Shown here: one piece after another, positions 1 to 9,260 of the stretch | How positions within the stretch are numbered: the first letter of the stretch is position 1 | Layout of the letters: each line of letters opens with the position of its first letter | Source: Dyadobacter sp. CY326 | GTDB taxonomy: Bacteria; Bacteroidota; Bacteroidia; Cytophagales; Spirosomataceae | Direction: 5' to 3' | NCBI RefSeq assembly: GCF_021390515.1 | Contig: NZ_JAJUXI010000004.1 | Location: forward strand, 186,001 to 250,000 | DNA: 64,000 nt | Position numbers and translations under genes: made by a program | Notes under the pieces: model-generated | Told to the model about the DNA's origin: nothing | The model's database searches: none | The model's input: only the letters and a program-made list of their open reading frames with translations

Positions 1-1449
1 TTGAATTTTACTTTCCTGCACATTGCGGGAGCTTGTTTCACCTTGGGAACGCTTTATATTTTCTGGATTTCGTTTTCAAAAAGCAAAATCAACTGGTGGT
101 ATTTTTTGCCAGTGCCGTTTCTGCTTTTCCAGTTACAATATCACCTCGTTTTCCTTTGGGCCATATGCAGCTTGCAGCATCAGCCTGTGGTTTTTTTCAT
201 TTGCCTTTCCATGTTTTTGTTGTCCAGAGAGCGATTTGCCTGGGCAGTGCTGGCTGCAATCTGCGCCACTTATGCCATGAGCAACGGGATTTTTGTGTGG
301 CCCGCGGGTGTGGTGATTTTGGTGCTTCGGTCAAATTACAAACAACTCGGAATCTGGTTTGCCGCTGGCGCGCTTGCAGTTGGCTTCTATTTTTACGGAC
401 TTTCTGCACAAGGAAATGAGTCAAGCATTGCATTTTTTGTAAAATATCCGCATTTATCTGTGCTTGGATTTTTCGCTTTTCTGGGCGGATTATTCGATTT
501 CTTTCCTGAAAAAACGATTGTAGTCCGGTCTACGCTTCCAGTGATAATGGGCTTCCTGGTGATGATTTGGATTGTGATCTGGCTTTATCGGCAACTCGTT
601 CCTTGGCTTCAAGCAACATTCAATTGGCCTAAGAGGTCGGTTTCTTCTTCAAATGCGGAGATTTCTGCTGACAGAAAAAGCCTCGACTCGTTTCTGCTTG
701 GCATCCTTACATTTCTGCTCGTTAACGCGCTGATCATTGGATTGTTAAGGCCGCGATTCGGCTTTTTTGTCATGATCGTTAGCAATTACAAAATGTATCC
801 GGCGCTGTTCCTGACGGTCGCTTATCTTACATTTATCAATGCAACGTCAAGAAAACTCATTCAAAAACGCGTTTTTAAATTTGCGCTTATCGTTAGCATT
901 GCAATTTGGGGAATCTCGATTTACAGTTATTTACCAGTTATTTCAGAGCGGAATAAATATCTGACAGTTAACGGTTACAACCAGGAACACAATGCGTTCG
1001 GTCTGGGACACGTGCCTTTTTCAAAAGGAGCGGCTTACGTGGATACATTGATGAAGCAAATGGTTAGCTGGAGCGTTTTTAAATATCCGGACGCGCCTCA
1101 AACTTTGGCAGATAACATTGGCAGGATACAAAACCCGATGCCGCAGCAAAAAGGGATAACGGTCACCGAACGAGACAGTATTTTATATATCAATGATCCA
1201 GAAAGCAAATTTTCTTTAAACAGAAATCATGGTCAATATGCCTTTGTAAGGGATGCGGAGCAGCTTTATTTCTTCAAAATGGCGCCTCATAAATATTCCG
1301 GGAGAAACATTTTCAGGCAATATGATAAAGGTTCTGACACAGAAATTCCATTGACTGCGCTGAAACCGGGTTCCTATGATTTGGGCATCATTAACATTGA
1401 AAATGGAAAGTCGGAAGGCGGGCTTCTTAGAAAAATTACAATCCCATAG
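1..1449 (+). CDS. Multi-pass membrane protein, probably 5'-truncated
   Basis: The frame is open from base 1, and the first codon is TTG, so the real start probably lies outside the window. The first ~310 residues contain about eight to ten hydrophobic segments. The last ~170 residues are soluble and probably face the periplasm. I recognise no family motif. The layout resembles the polytopic glycosyltransferase or glycan-export proteins that sit next to GT2 and MBOAT genes, and both of those follow directly downstream. A role in making or modifying a surface polysaccharide is inferred from context only. Confidence 0.6.
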   Translation: MNFTFLHIAGACFTLGTLYIFWISFSKSKINWWYFLPVPFLLFQLQYHLVFLWAICSLQHQPVVFFICLSMFLLSRERFAWAVLAAICATYAMSNGIFVWPAGVVILVLRSNYKQLGIWFAAGALAVGFYFYGLSAQGNESSIAFFVKYPHLSVLGFFAFLGGLFDFFPEKTIVVRSTLPVIMGFLVMIWIVIWLYRQLVPWLQATFNWPKRSVSSSNAEISADRKSLDSFLLGILTFLLVNALIIGLLRPRFGFFVMIVSNYKMYPALFLTVAYLTFINATSRKLIQKRVFKFALIVSIAIWGISIYSYLPVISERNKYLTVNGYNQEHNAFGLGHVPFSKGAAYVDTLMKQMVSWSVFKYPDAPQTLADNIGRIQNPMPQQKGITVTERDSILYINDPESKFSLNRNHGQYAFVRDAEQLYFFKMAPHKYSGRNIFRQYDKGSDTEIPLTALKPGSYDLGIINIENGKSEGGLLRKITIP

Positions 1450-1464
1450 CGAAATAGGGTAATT

Positions 1465-1491
1465 GATAATGCGCTGAAAGGTGTATTTTTG
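1465..1491 (+). promoter_or_regulatory. Bacteroidota-type promoter for the GT2-MBOAT pair
   Basis: A TATTTTTG element at 1484-1491 matches the Bacteroidota -7 consensus TAnnTTTG. It is followed by GCGG. A TTG at 1463-1465 lies about 18 bp upstream in the position of the -33 element. The predicted start of transcription is about 25 bp before the ATG at 1521. This is a motif match only. Confidence 0.5.
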
Positions 1492-1520
1492 CGGCCGTAG
1501 GTCAAATAGCCAAACGAAGA

Positions 1521-2468
1521 ATGTCTAAAATCCCTCAGGTTTCAATTGTTGCGCCGCTGTATAACGAGTCCGAGTCATTTCCGATGCTTGTGCAGCGAAT
1601 CAACGCATTGATGGATGCTAGTCCGCTCGCTATCGAAGTGGTGCTGATTGACGATGGAAGCAGGGATGATACGGCGCTCAAAATCAGGCAACTGGCGCTA
1701 ACGGACGAGCGTTATCACGGCGTTTTTCTATCCAGAAATCACGGTCACCAGCTGGCATTAACAGCCGGAATAGCGGCAGCGCGGGGAACTGAGGCACTTT
1801 TTGTCATTGATGGCGACTTGCAGGACCCACCCGAATTACTTCCCGATTTTTACAAATTGATGAAAGAGGGGAATGACGTCGTCTATGCAGTCCGGAAAAA
1901 GCGGAAAGAGGGATTTATTAAGAAAATGGGTTATCATTTTTTCTATCGCATCCTGCGTTCAATTTCCTATGTTGAAATTCCGTTGGACAGCGGCGACTTT
2001 GCGCTGATTAGCCGCCGGGTTGTGGATGTTTTGAACAAAATGCCAGAGGAAAGCCGCTATTTGCGTGGAATGCGCTCTTGGATTGGTTTCAAACAAGTTG
2101 GTTTCGAGTATGAAAGGGATGCACGGGCAGCGGGAGAATCCAAATATTCGTTCAAGCAATTGTTTCAGCTCGCGTACAACGGGATCTTCAATTTCAGCGA
2201 GTTTCCCATCAAATTCATGAGCCGGGTGGGCGTTACTGCCATTCTCATTTCTCTGTTTTATTTCATCGTTGTGGTGGTCAAAAAGATGTTTTTTGCCCAG
2301 GTGATTGAAGGTTTTACATCTTTACTTTTTGTGATTATCCTGTTCAGCGGCGTGCAATTACTCGCCCTGGGCATCATTGGAGAATACGTTCTCCGCATAT
2401 TTTTTCAGTCCAAAAATCGCCCTTTGTTCATTATTAAAGAGGAGATAGTCAACCGAGAGTACATTTGA
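1521..2468 (+). CDS. Glycosyltransferase family 2, GtrB/DPM1-like
   Basis: This is a 315-residue GT2 enzyme. A GT-A fold occupies residues ~7-170, with the nucleotide-binding DDGS motif near residue 47 and the metal-binding DGDLQDPP motif near residue 97. Two C-terminal membrane helices lie at ~235-260 and ~270-295. This is the architecture of enzymes that move a sugar from a nucleotide donor to undecaprenyl or dolichyl phosphate on the cytoplasmic face (GtrB, ArnC, DPM1). It ends 4 bp before the MBOAT gene, so the two are almost certainly cotranscribed. The sugar cannot be told from sequence. Confidence 0.88.
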   Translation: MSKIPQVSIVAPLYNESESFPMLVQRINALMDASPLAIEVVLIDDGSRDDTALKIRQLALTDERYHGVFLSRNHGHQLALTAGIAAARGTEALFVIDGDLQDPPELLPDFYKLMKEGNDVVYAVRKKRKEGFIKKMGYHFFYRILRSISYVEIPLDSGDFALISRRVVDVLNKMPEESRYLRGMRSWIGFKQVGFEYERDARAAGESKYSFKQLFQLAYNGIFNFSEFPIKFMSRVGVTAILISLFYFIVVVVKKMFFAQVIEGFTSLLFVIILFSGVQLLALGIIGEYVLRIFFQSKNRPLFIIKEEIVNREYI

Positions 2469-2472
2469 GCTG

Positions 2473-3933
2473 ATGCTGTTTACTGACATTCAATTTATCA
2501 TTTTCTTTATTGTCGTTACGCTGGCATATTTCAGCTTGTCGTGGCGTGGGCGTTGGATGCTTTTGCTGGCAGCCAGTTGCTATTTTTACATGGTTTTCAA
2601 GCCGATCTTCATCCTGATCTTGTTCGGAACCATTGTAATTGATTATTATGCAGGGATTTGGATAGAAAAGTCAGAGAGTCAGAAACAGAAAAAACTGCTG
2701 CTCGTCATCAGTTTGATCTCGAACATTGGCATCCTTGCTTTTTTTAAATACTACGATTTTTTACAAGATTCGGTCAACAGTGTCCTCACCAGCGTCAACT
2801 TACGACCAGCCATTCCGGAATTAACAAGGCTCATTCCCAGCCGAATAGCCGAATGGATGACAACAGGTGAAGGCAAAATCCTGCTTCCCATCGGCTTGTC
2901 TTTTCACACCTTTCAGGCCATGAGTTACACTATTGAAGTGTATCGCGGCAACCATCCTGCCGAGCGGCACTTTGGTATCTATGCATTGTATGTCATGTTT
3001 TACCCGCAGCTGGTCGCCGGCCCCATCGAGCGCCCGCAAAACATGCTTTTCCAGTTTCATTCTTATTTCAAATATGATTTTGAGCTGGTGAAGTCAGGGT
3101 TAATGCAGATGGCTTTCGGGTTTTTCAAGAAAATGGTCATTGCTGATCGGCTTGCCATGTTCGTGGATTATGCTTACAATCCCGCTTCTGACCACAATGG
3201 GCTAACATTGCTCACCGCCACAGCTTTTTATTCCTTCCAAATTTACTGTGACTTCTCCGGCTATTCGGACATTGCCATTGGCGCTGCACGCGTGATGGGT
3301 TTTACATTGATGGACAATTTCCGGTCACCATATGAAGCGAAATCCATTCCCGAATTCTGGGGAAGATGGCATATTTCACTTTCCACTTGGTTTCGGGACT
3401 ATTTATACATTCCGTTGGGCGGCAATCGCAATGGAGAGTTTATGAAATATCGAAACCAGATGATTGTGTTCATGGTCAGTGGGTTATGGCATGGAACGAG
3501 TTGGAGCTTTGTAATCTGGGGCGCATTGCATGGATTCTATCAAATCATGGCCTCCTTACGTGACAAATACATGAAAAAGGCCAACATTAAGCTGCCGGAC
3601 AACTTCTTTTTTCGGACAGTCAATGTGCTGCTAACCTTCGCATTAGTCACATTGGCGTGGATCTTTTTCCGGAATTCGCTGAGTCGTTCAATGGTGATTT
3701 TCATAAAGATAGGAAATCTCTCTTTGTCAGATCAAATATTAAGTCCTTTCAATCAGGTTGAAATGTGGTTCTGCGTTCTGTTGATCGGCTTTTTGCTTTG
3801 GAAAGAACATTATTTCGAGAAAATTCCTACGAGCAACACCGCGCTGTTTTTCATATTATTTCCCCTCATTTCCTTCCTGACCTATTTTTTAGGCGTGATA
3901 ACTAAAAATCAGTTCATCTATTTTCAGTTTTAA
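2473..3933 (+). CDS. MBOAT family O-acyltransferase, AlgI-like
   Basis: This 486-residue polytopic protein has the features of membrane-bound O-acyltransferases of the AlgI/DltB type: a conserved central stretch with PIGLSFHTFQAMSY, then YPQLVAGPIERP, WGRWHISLSTWFRDYLYIPL, and the WHGTSW motif carrying the putative catalytic histidine near residue 338. These enzymes O-acylate extracellular polysaccharides using an acyl group carried across the membrane. AlgI-type systems usually need a partner SGNH/AlgJ-like protein, and none is seen downstream. Pairing with the GT2 gene suggests acetylation of a surface glycan. The start ATG at 2473 follows the GT2 stop by 4 bp. Confidence 0.9.
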   Translation: MLFTDIQFIIFFIVVTLAYFSLSWRGRWMLLLAASCYFYMVFKPIFILILFGTIVIDYYAGIWIEKSESQKQKKLLLVISLISNIGILAFFKYYDFLQDSVNSVLTSVNLRPAIPELTRLIPSRIAEWMTTGEGKILLPIGLSFHTFQAMSYTIEVYRGNHPAERHFGIYALYVMFYPQLVAGPIERPQNMLFQFHSYFKYDFELVKSGLMQMAFGFFKKMVIADRLAMFVDYAYNPASDHNGLTLLTATAFYSFQIYCDFSGYSDIAIGAARVMGFTLMDNFRSPYEAKSIPEFWGRWHISLSTWFRDYLYIPLGGNRNGEFMKYRNQMIVFMVSGLWHGTSWSFVIWGALHGFYQIMASLRDKYMKKANIKLPDNFFFRTVNVLLTFALVTLAWIFFRNSLSRSMVIFIKIGNLSLSDQILSPFNQVEMWFCVLLIGFLLWKEHYFEKIPTSNTALFFILFPLISFLTYFLGVITKNQFIYFQF

Positions 3934-4029
3934 TCTGAATTGTAAACGGTTAAACATTTGGCTAAAATTTTTTGTTATCAACCGAAAGTCGATTAACGTT
4001 TTTATCCAGAATATAAGTAATCCAGTAAA

Positions 4030-4410
4030 ATGTACGAAGTAACAGCCGATAACAAATTGAGAAGTCTGATAGTCGTTGGAGACCGCGTTTTGATCCGTCC
4101 GAAAAGTCCGAGTGACCGCACGAACAGCGGGTTATATTTGCCTCCCACCGTAACAGAAAGAGAACAAGTGCAGAGTGGTTATGTGATCAAGGTTGGGCCT
4201 GGTTATCCCATTCCAGTGGCGGCCGAAGATGAGCCTTGGAAAGAGACCGAGGAAAAAGTAAAATATATGCCATTGCAGTCAAAAGAAGGTGATTTGGCCA
4301 TTTATTTGCAGCGCAATGCCATTGATTTGGAATATGACGGACAGAAATATGTGATTGTTCCGCAGGCTTCCATTTTAATGTTGGAACGTTCAGAAGATTT
4401 GTACGATTGA
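4030..4410 (+). CDS. GroES-like co-chaperonin domain protein
   Basis: The protein is 126 residues, longer than canonical GroES (~95). A Cpn10 beta-barrel is recognisable from the N-terminal DRVLIRPKSPSDRTNSGLYLP stretch (here starting near residue 19) and the C-terminal LQRNAIDLEYDGQKYVIVP, equivalent to the GroES end. Residues ~45-85 hold a charged insertion where GroES has its mobile loop and roof. No groEL follows, so this is probably a divergent paralogue of the true co-chaperonin. Such stand-alone GroES-like proteins occur in Cytophagales; their role is not known to me. Confidence 0.8.
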   Translation: MYEVTADNKLRSLIVVGDRVLIRPKSPSDRTNSGLYLPPTVTEREQVQSGYVIKVGPGYPIPVAAEDEPWKETEEKVKYMPLQSKEGDLAIYLQRNAIDLEYDGQKYVIVPQASILMLERSEDLYD

Positions 4411-4466
4411 CGGCCTGGATTTTGTAATGGCCAGGATTTAATCCTTGTTAACCGTTATCTTTGGCC

Positions 4467-5786
4467 ATGACAAATCCGGAAAATATTACAATAAATCTTG
4501 CTGGGCTGGGAATTACTGAGCTTAATGAAATGCAGCAGCAAGCCAATGCGGCTATTCAGGAACATAATGAAGTGGTGCTCCTGGCGCCGACCGGCTCAGG
4601 AAAAACGCTTGCCTTTCTCCTTCCGCTTTTGTCCGTTTTAAAGCCCGACGTCGCCCATGTGCAATGCATAGTCATTGTGCCCACGCGGGAACTTGCGCTT
4701 CAAATTGAACAGGTTTGGAAAAAAATGTCGACCGGTTTCAAAGTGACTTGCTGCTATGGCGGGCATGATATGCAGACGGAAATAAGGAGTCTGGTTGAAG
4801 CGCCAGCACTGATCGTCGGAACGCCAGGCCGCATTTTAGACCACATTCGCAGAGATTCATTTTCGGGCAGACATATTGCAACGCTCGTTTTGGATGAGTT
4901 TGATAAATCTCTTGAATTGGGTTTTCAGGAAGAAATGGCCGACATTATCAGGAACATGCGTAACCTGAAAAAGAAGGTCCTCGTTTCTGCCACAACCTCT
5001 AAAATTCCTCCATTTACAAACATTAAGGAGCCCGTTACCATTGATTTCGTCACAAACCGAAACAAAAGTGCCGGGCTGACATTGGTGCAGGTTTTATCGG
5101 ATCAAAAAGATAAAATGACGACGCTGGTCAAGCTGATCAGCTTTTTAGGCGCCGAATCCACATTAATTTTCTGCAACCAAAGAGATTCCGTTGAGCGCAT
5201 TAGCGCCGTTTTAAACGAAGAAGGCATCGATTGTGCCTTTTTTCACGGCAAGCTTGAACAGGAAGATCGTGAGCGCACTTTAATTCGTTTTCGCAACGGC
5301 TCAGTTTTGTTCCTGGCGGCAACCGACCTCGCCGCGCGCGGGCTCGACATTCCGGATATGAAGCACGTCATTCATTTTGAGTTGCCAATGAAAGGTGACG
5401 AATTTACACACAGGAACGGGCGAACAGCGCGCATGCTGGCAGAAGGAACTGCATATATTTTGCTCTCAAAAGACGAAAAACTTCCTGATTACATTACAAC
5501 CAGACCAAAAGTGCTTGACCTGCCAGCGAAGTTGGCAGCGCCGCCAGTGCCGGATTGGGTCACAATTTATATCAGCGGCGGAAAGAAAAGCAAGCTTAAT
5601 AAGATGGACATTGTGGGCTTTCTGCTTCAAAAAGGCAAGCTGGAAAAGCAGGACCTGGGCCTTATCGAGGTTAAGGATAATATTTCATTTGCAGCCGTAA
5701 AAAGAGAAAAAGCTAAGGCAATGCTTCAATTAATCGCAACGGAGAAAATGAAAGGCAAAAAGTATAAAATAGAAATTGCGCGATAG
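4467..5786 (+). CDS. DEAD-box-type ATP-dependent RNA helicase (DEFD variant)
   Basis: This 439-residue superfamily 2 helicase has both RecA-like domains. Visible motifs are the Q-motif region at the N-terminus, Walker A APTGSGKT near residue 40, PTREL, TPGR, motif II as DEFD in place of DEAD, SAT, and in domain 2 the ATDLAARGLDIP and HRNGRTAR motifs. After ~350 comes a short DbpA-like extension. RNA unwinding in ribosome assembly or RNA decay is likely. The frame also opens with a TTG two codons earlier, but the ATG at 4467 is preferred. A TATCTTTG element at 4456-4463 lies only 3 bp before this ATG, which would make the transcript leaderless or nearly so. Confidence 0.9.
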   Translation: MTNPENITINLAGLGITELNEMQQQANAAIQEHNEVVLLAPTGSGKTLAFLLPLLSVLKPDVAHVQCIVIVPTRELALQIEQVWKKMSTGFKVTCCYGGHDMQTEIRSLVEAPALIVGTPGRILDHIRRDSFSGRHIATLVLDEFDKSLELGFQEEMADIIRNMRNLKKKVLVSATTSKIPPFTNIKEPVTIDFVTNRNKSAGLTLVQVLSDQKDKMTTLVKLISFLGAESTLIFCNQRDSVERISAVLNEEGIDCAFFHGKLEQEDRERTLIRFRNGSVLFLAATDLAARGLDIPDMKHVIHFELPMKGDEFTHRNGRTARMLAEGTAYILLSKDEKLPDYITTRPKVLDLPAKLAAPPVPDWVTIYISGGKKSKLNKMDIVGFLLQKGKLEKQDLGLIEVKDNISFAAVKREKAKAMLQLIATEKMKGKKYKIEIAR

Positions 5787-5894
5787 TTTGAAGATCCGGC
5801 CGAGCGGCGCATTAATAATGCGTTAAAAGCCTTTAAATGTAGAATTTAAACAGCGTTCGGAAAAATGAACAAACAGAAGTGAGTGGAAAGGGCA

Positions 5895-5923
5895 TAAAAA
5901 AAGCATGCAGTACAGCATGCTTT
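5895..5923 (-). terminator. Intrinsic terminator of the cold-shock gene
   Basis: Perfect 9-bp inverted repeat (5900-5908 with 5915-5923, 6-nt loop). On the minus strand it is followed by a run of T's (A-run 5895-5902 on the plus strand). It lies 25 bp downstream of the cold-shock stop codon. Confidence 0.85.
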
Positions 5924-5947
5924 CGAAATGTCTTATTATGACTAAAC

Positions 5948-6139
5948 TTAGATAACGCGAACGTTAACTGCATTCAGACCTTTTTTTCCATTTTCTACGT
6001 CGTAGGAAACTTTGTCATTTTCACGGATGTCGTCTTGAAGACCTGAAACGTGAACGAAAATGTCCTTTTCACCAGTTGATGGTTGGATGAATCCAAATCC
6101 TTTGGAGTCATTGAAAAACTTTACTGTACCTTCTGCCAT
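5948..6139 (-). CDS. Cold-shock domain protein, CspA family
   Basis: This is a 63-residue single cold-shock domain. It starts with MAEGTVKFFN and shows RNP-1 as KGFGFI and RNP-2 as DIFVHVS, the nucleic-acid-binding strands of this OB fold. The length is slightly short of E. coli CspA (70 residues), as is usual for Bacteroidota. The frame stays open 19 codons upstream, but the ATG at 6139 is the conserved start. The protein binds single-stranded RNA as a chaperone. It is monocistronic, with its own promoter and terminator. Confidence 0.96.
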   Translation of the reverse strand: MAEGTVKFFNDSKGFGFIQPSTGEKDIFVHVSGLQDDIRENDKVSYDVENGKKGLNAVNVRVI

Positions 6140-6166
6140 TAGTATTGATCTTATATTTTTAAAAAC

Positions 6167-6196
6167 CAAATGTATACAGAAAAAATATAAATGCAA
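6167..6196 (-). promoter_or_regulatory. Promoter of the cold-shock gene
   Basis: On the minus strand TACATTTG (6174-6167) matches TAnnTTTG. A TTG (6196-6194) lies 19 bp upstream, the spacing expected for Bacteroidota housekeeping promoters. Transcription would start near 6161, leaving a leader of about 20 nt. Confidence 0.65.
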
Positions 6197-6252
6197 GAGA
6201 AAAATTAAAAAACGCTTAGAATTATTCTAGTTAATTGAATCAACTTTGTCGC

Positions 6253-7221
6253 ATGCCCTTAATAGAACATACCGCAAGAATATCCCCTTACTGGCTCCCA
6301 AACGGACATTTGCAGAGTATTTACCCTGCATTATTTCGCAAGATTAGCGGTGTAAATTATTCCCGAGAAAGAATTGTAACGCCTGATGAAGATTTTCTGG
6401 ATCTGGACTGGTCTTACGCAAATAAGCCTAAAACCAGGCGACTTGTGATCCTCTCCCACGGGCTGGAAGGCAATAGCACGCGGCAATATATTCTGGGAAT
6501 GGTCAGGCTTTTGAACCAGCATGGATTCGATTGTCTGGCCTGGAACTTCCGTGGTTGCGGAGGCGAGATGAATAAGACAGCGCGGTTTTACCACAGCGGC
6601 GCCACCGAGGATTTGGATCTGATCATTCAGCATGCGTTAGAACGGGATTATAATCAAATTCACTTGATCGGTTTTAGCCTGGGCGGCAATCTTACGCTTA
6701 AATATCTTGGCGAGTCGGGCTCTGCTCTTGACAAAAGAATAAGTAAGGCGCTGGTTTTTAGCGTTCCAATGGATTTGCGCGCTTGCAGCCTGTCCATCAT
6801 TCAGCCGGAGAATAAGGTTTACATGCAGCGGTTTCTCAAATCTTTAAGACCAAAGGTGAATGCAAAGGCAGCGCATTTCCCGGACAGGATCAATGTAAGC
6901 GATCAAAAACTCGTGCGGACGCTGTATGACTTCGATCACATTTTCACTGCGCCGCTGCATGGATTCACCAGTGCGGACCATTATTACGAATCGTGCAGCT
7001 CCAAATTCTTTATTAAAGACATTATCATTCCAACGATGGTTATCAATGCCAAAAACGATCCGATCGTGCCATATCAAAGTTTGCCGCTAGAAGAACTGAA
7101 AGCCCACGAACACGTCTGCCTCGTTGCAACCCAGGACGGCGGTCATTGTGGATTTAGGCCTGCCACGCTTCATAATGGCGTTTATTGGTCCGAAAACCGT
7201 GCTTTGGAGTTTCTTTTGTGA
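6253..7221 (+). CDS. Alpha/beta hydrolase, YheT family
   Basis: The 322-residue protein matches the YheT/ABHD1-3 group of alpha/beta hydrolases. It has the family N-terminus (YWLPNGHLQSIYPALF), the oxyanion-loop region SHGLEGNS, the nucleophile elbow GFSLGGN, an acid in NAKNDPIVP and the final histidine in GGHCGF. These complete the Ser-Asp-His triad. It is probably cytoplasmic, and the substrate is an unknown ester or lipid. The frame opens with a TTG at 6235; the ATG at 6253 fits the family start (MPLIEH) better. It is transcribed divergently from the cold-shock gene. Confidence 0.88.
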   Translation: MPLIEHTARISPYWLPNGHLQSIYPALFRKISGVNYSRERIVTPDEDFLDLDWSYANKPKTRRLVILSHGLEGNSTRQYILGMVRLLNQHGFDCLAWNFRGCGGEMNKTARFYHSGATEDLDLIIQHALERDYNQIHLIGFSLGGNLTLKYLGESGSALDKRISKALVFSVPMDLRACSLSIIQPENKVYMQRFLKSLRPKVNAKAAHFPDRINVSDQKLVRTLYDFDHIFTAPLHGFTSADHYYESCSSKFFIKDIIIPTMVINAKNDPIVPYQSLPLEELKAHEHVCLVATQDGGHCGFRPATLHNGVYWSENRALEFLL

Positions 7222-7242
7222 TAAAACTGATTCTGAGATTAT

Positions 7243-7278
7243 TTTGTTAGTGTCGTATGTTTCAGATTTGTAATTTTG
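7243..7278 (+). promoter_or_regulatory. Promoter upstream of the serine-pathway fusion gene
   Basis: TAATTTTG at 7271-7278 followed by CG matches the -7 consensus. The nearest TTTG (7243-7246) is 24 bp upstream, a little longer than the usual 19-21 bp. The expected leader is about 50 nt. Confidence 0.5.
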
Positions 7279-7333
7279 CGTCCGTTAACACCAATTCTAT
7301 TTAACCGATTAATATTCAGTTATTTCCCGCTTC

Positions 7334-9241
7334 ATGTCCACATTAACACTTAATCCATCACCGTACATTATCATTGATTTTGACAGCACTTTTACGAAAG
7401 TTGAAGGGCTCGATGAATTGGCAGCGATAGCCCTCAAAGGCCATCCGGAACGTGATCAGATTGTTCAGAAGATAATAGATCTGACGAATAAGGGCATGAA
7501 CGGCGAAATGTCGTTTGCTGATGGATTGCGTCAGCGAATCGCGCTTTTGCAAGCCAATCGCTCCGACATTGAAGAACTGATCGCTTTCTTGAAAACCAAA
7601 GTTTCTGATTCATTTCAGCGCAACAGGCAGTTTCTCACGGAAAACGCCGATCACATTTTCATCGTTTCTAGCGGATTTAAAGAGTTTATCGTGCCGGTTG
7701 CCACAGAATTAGGCATTCATCCGGATCACGTTTATGCCAATGAATTTGTGTTTGACTACGATGGAAATATTGTCGGAATTGATGAAGAAAATGTTTTGTC
7801 GACGGACGGCGGAAAGATCAAGTTGCTGTCATCACTGAATTTGTCAGGCGACGTTTATGCTATTGGGGATGGTTATACGGACTATGAGTTAAAGGAATCG
7901 GGACTGGCGAGCCGCTTCTATGCATTTACAGAAAATGTGGAGCGTCCGCGTGTTATGGCCGTTGCGGATCACATTGCGACTTCTTTCGATGATTTTTTAT
8001 ATGATAATAAAATGAGCAGAAGCCAGTCTTATCCGAAGAGCCGGATTAAGGTGCTTTTGCTTGAAAACGTGCATCCTGCAGCACTTCGCGCATTTGAAGA
8101 GCAAGGTTTTAATGTGGAATTTGTCAAAGGCGCATTGGACGAAGATGAGCTTTGCGAGCGCATTAAGGATGTTTCAATCATTGGAATTCGCTCCAAGACT
8201 AACATTACCAAGCGCGTTCTGGACAATGCGAACCGTCTAATGGCGATTGGCGCATTTTGTATTGGCACCAATCAGATTGACCTTGAAGAAGCTGCGAAAA
8301 AAGGAATTGCCGTTTTCAATGCACCATATAGCAACACACGTTCGGTTGTCGAACTTGCTGTGGGCGAGATGATTATGCTGATTCGTAACATTGTTGGGAA
8401 AAGCAATCAGCTGCATCAGGGAATTTGGGATAAGTCTGCAAACGGAAGTTTTGAGGTTCGTGGCAAGAAACTCGGCATGGTGGGTTATGGAAGCATTGGG
8501 ACCCAACTTTCTGTCGTTGCCGAAGCGTTGGGAATGGAAGTTTATTTTTATGATTCAGTGGAAAAGCTTTCTCTTGGAAATGCAAGAAAAGTGAACACTT
8601 TGGAAGAGCTTTTGGCAATTTCCGATGTGATCAGCATGCACGTGGATGGCCGTAAAGAAAACACGAACCTGATTGGAAAGCGTGAATTTGACCTGATGAA
8701 AAAAGGCGTTATTTTCCTGAATCTTTCCCGTGGGCATGTGGTGGATATTGAAGCGTTGGCTGATGCTGTGAAAAGTGGAAAAGTCGCTGGCGCTGGCGTA
8801 GACGTGTTCCCGAAAGAGCCGAAAACCAATGATGAGGTTTTTGAAAGTGAGCTGAGGGGACTTCCCAACGTGATCTTAACGCCACACATTGGCGGAAGCA
8901 CGGAGGAAGCGCAGGAAAATATTGGTCATTTTGTGCCATCTAAATTGCTCGAATTCATGAATAACGGCAGTTCTTACGGAAGCGTCAACTTCCCGGAAGT
9001 GCAGTTGCCAAAGCTGAAAGATTCACACAGACTGCTGCACATTCACGCAAATGTTCCGGGGATTCTGGCGAAGTTGAACCATATCTTTGGCAAAAACAAT
9101 ATCAACATTACGGGCCAATATTTGAAAACAAACGAGCATATCGGTTATGTAATCGTCGACATTGCAAAGGATTACACCGAAGAGTTCATACAGGAAGTGA
9201 AAGACATCGAAGGCACAATCAGGTTCAGAATGTTGTATTGA
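7334..9241 (+). CDS. Phosphoserine phosphatase / 3-phosphoglycerate dehydrogenase fusion
   Basis: This 635-residue protein joins the first and last steps of serine synthesis. Residues ~8-215 are a HAD phosphatase of the SerB type: motif I DFDST, motif II serine in VSSGF, motif III GDGYTD. Residues ~235-545 are a D-2-hydroxyacid dehydrogenase of the SerA type, with the NAD-binding MVGYGSIGTQL near 385, the catalytic Arg in GIRSKT, and the Glu/His pair in DVFPKEP and TPHIGGSTEEAQENIG. Residues ~560-635 are a C-terminal ACT domain, which in SerA senses serine. The aminotransferase for the middle step follows 70 bp downstream. A long length for SerA (usual ~410-530) is explained by the phosphatase domain. 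Confidence 0.92.
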   Translation: MSTLTLNPSPYIIIDFDSTFTKVEGLDELAAIALKGHPERDQIVQKIIDLTNKGMNGEMSFADGLRQRIALLQANRSDIEELIAFLKTKVSDSFQRNRQFLTENADHIFIVSSGFKEFIVPVATELGIHPDHVYANEFVFDYDGNIVGIDEENVLSTDGGKIKLLSSLNLSGDVYAIGDGYTDYELKESGLASRFYAFTENVERPRVMAVADHIATSFDDFLYDNKMSRSQSYPKSRIKVLLLENVHPAALRAFEEQGFNVEFVKGALDEDELCERIKDVSIIGIRSKTNITKRVLDNANRLMAIGAFCIGTNQIDLEEAAKKGIAVFNAPYSNTRSVVELAVGEMIMLIRNIVGKSNQLHQGIWDKSANGSFEVRGKKLGMVGYGSIGTQLSVVAEALGMEVYFYDSVEKLSLGNARKVNTLEELLAISDVISMHVDGRKENTNLIGKREFDLMKKGVIFLNLSRGHVVDIEALADAVKSGKVAGAGVDVFPKEPKTNDEVFESELRGLPNVILTPHIGGSTEEAQENIGHFVPSKLLEFMNNGSSYGSVNFPEVQLPKLKDSHRLLHIHANVPGILAKLNHIFGKNNINITGQYLKTNEHIGYVIVDIAKDYTEEFIQEVKDIEGTIRFRMLY

Positions 9242-9260
9242 GTTAACAGACAATCCGAAA

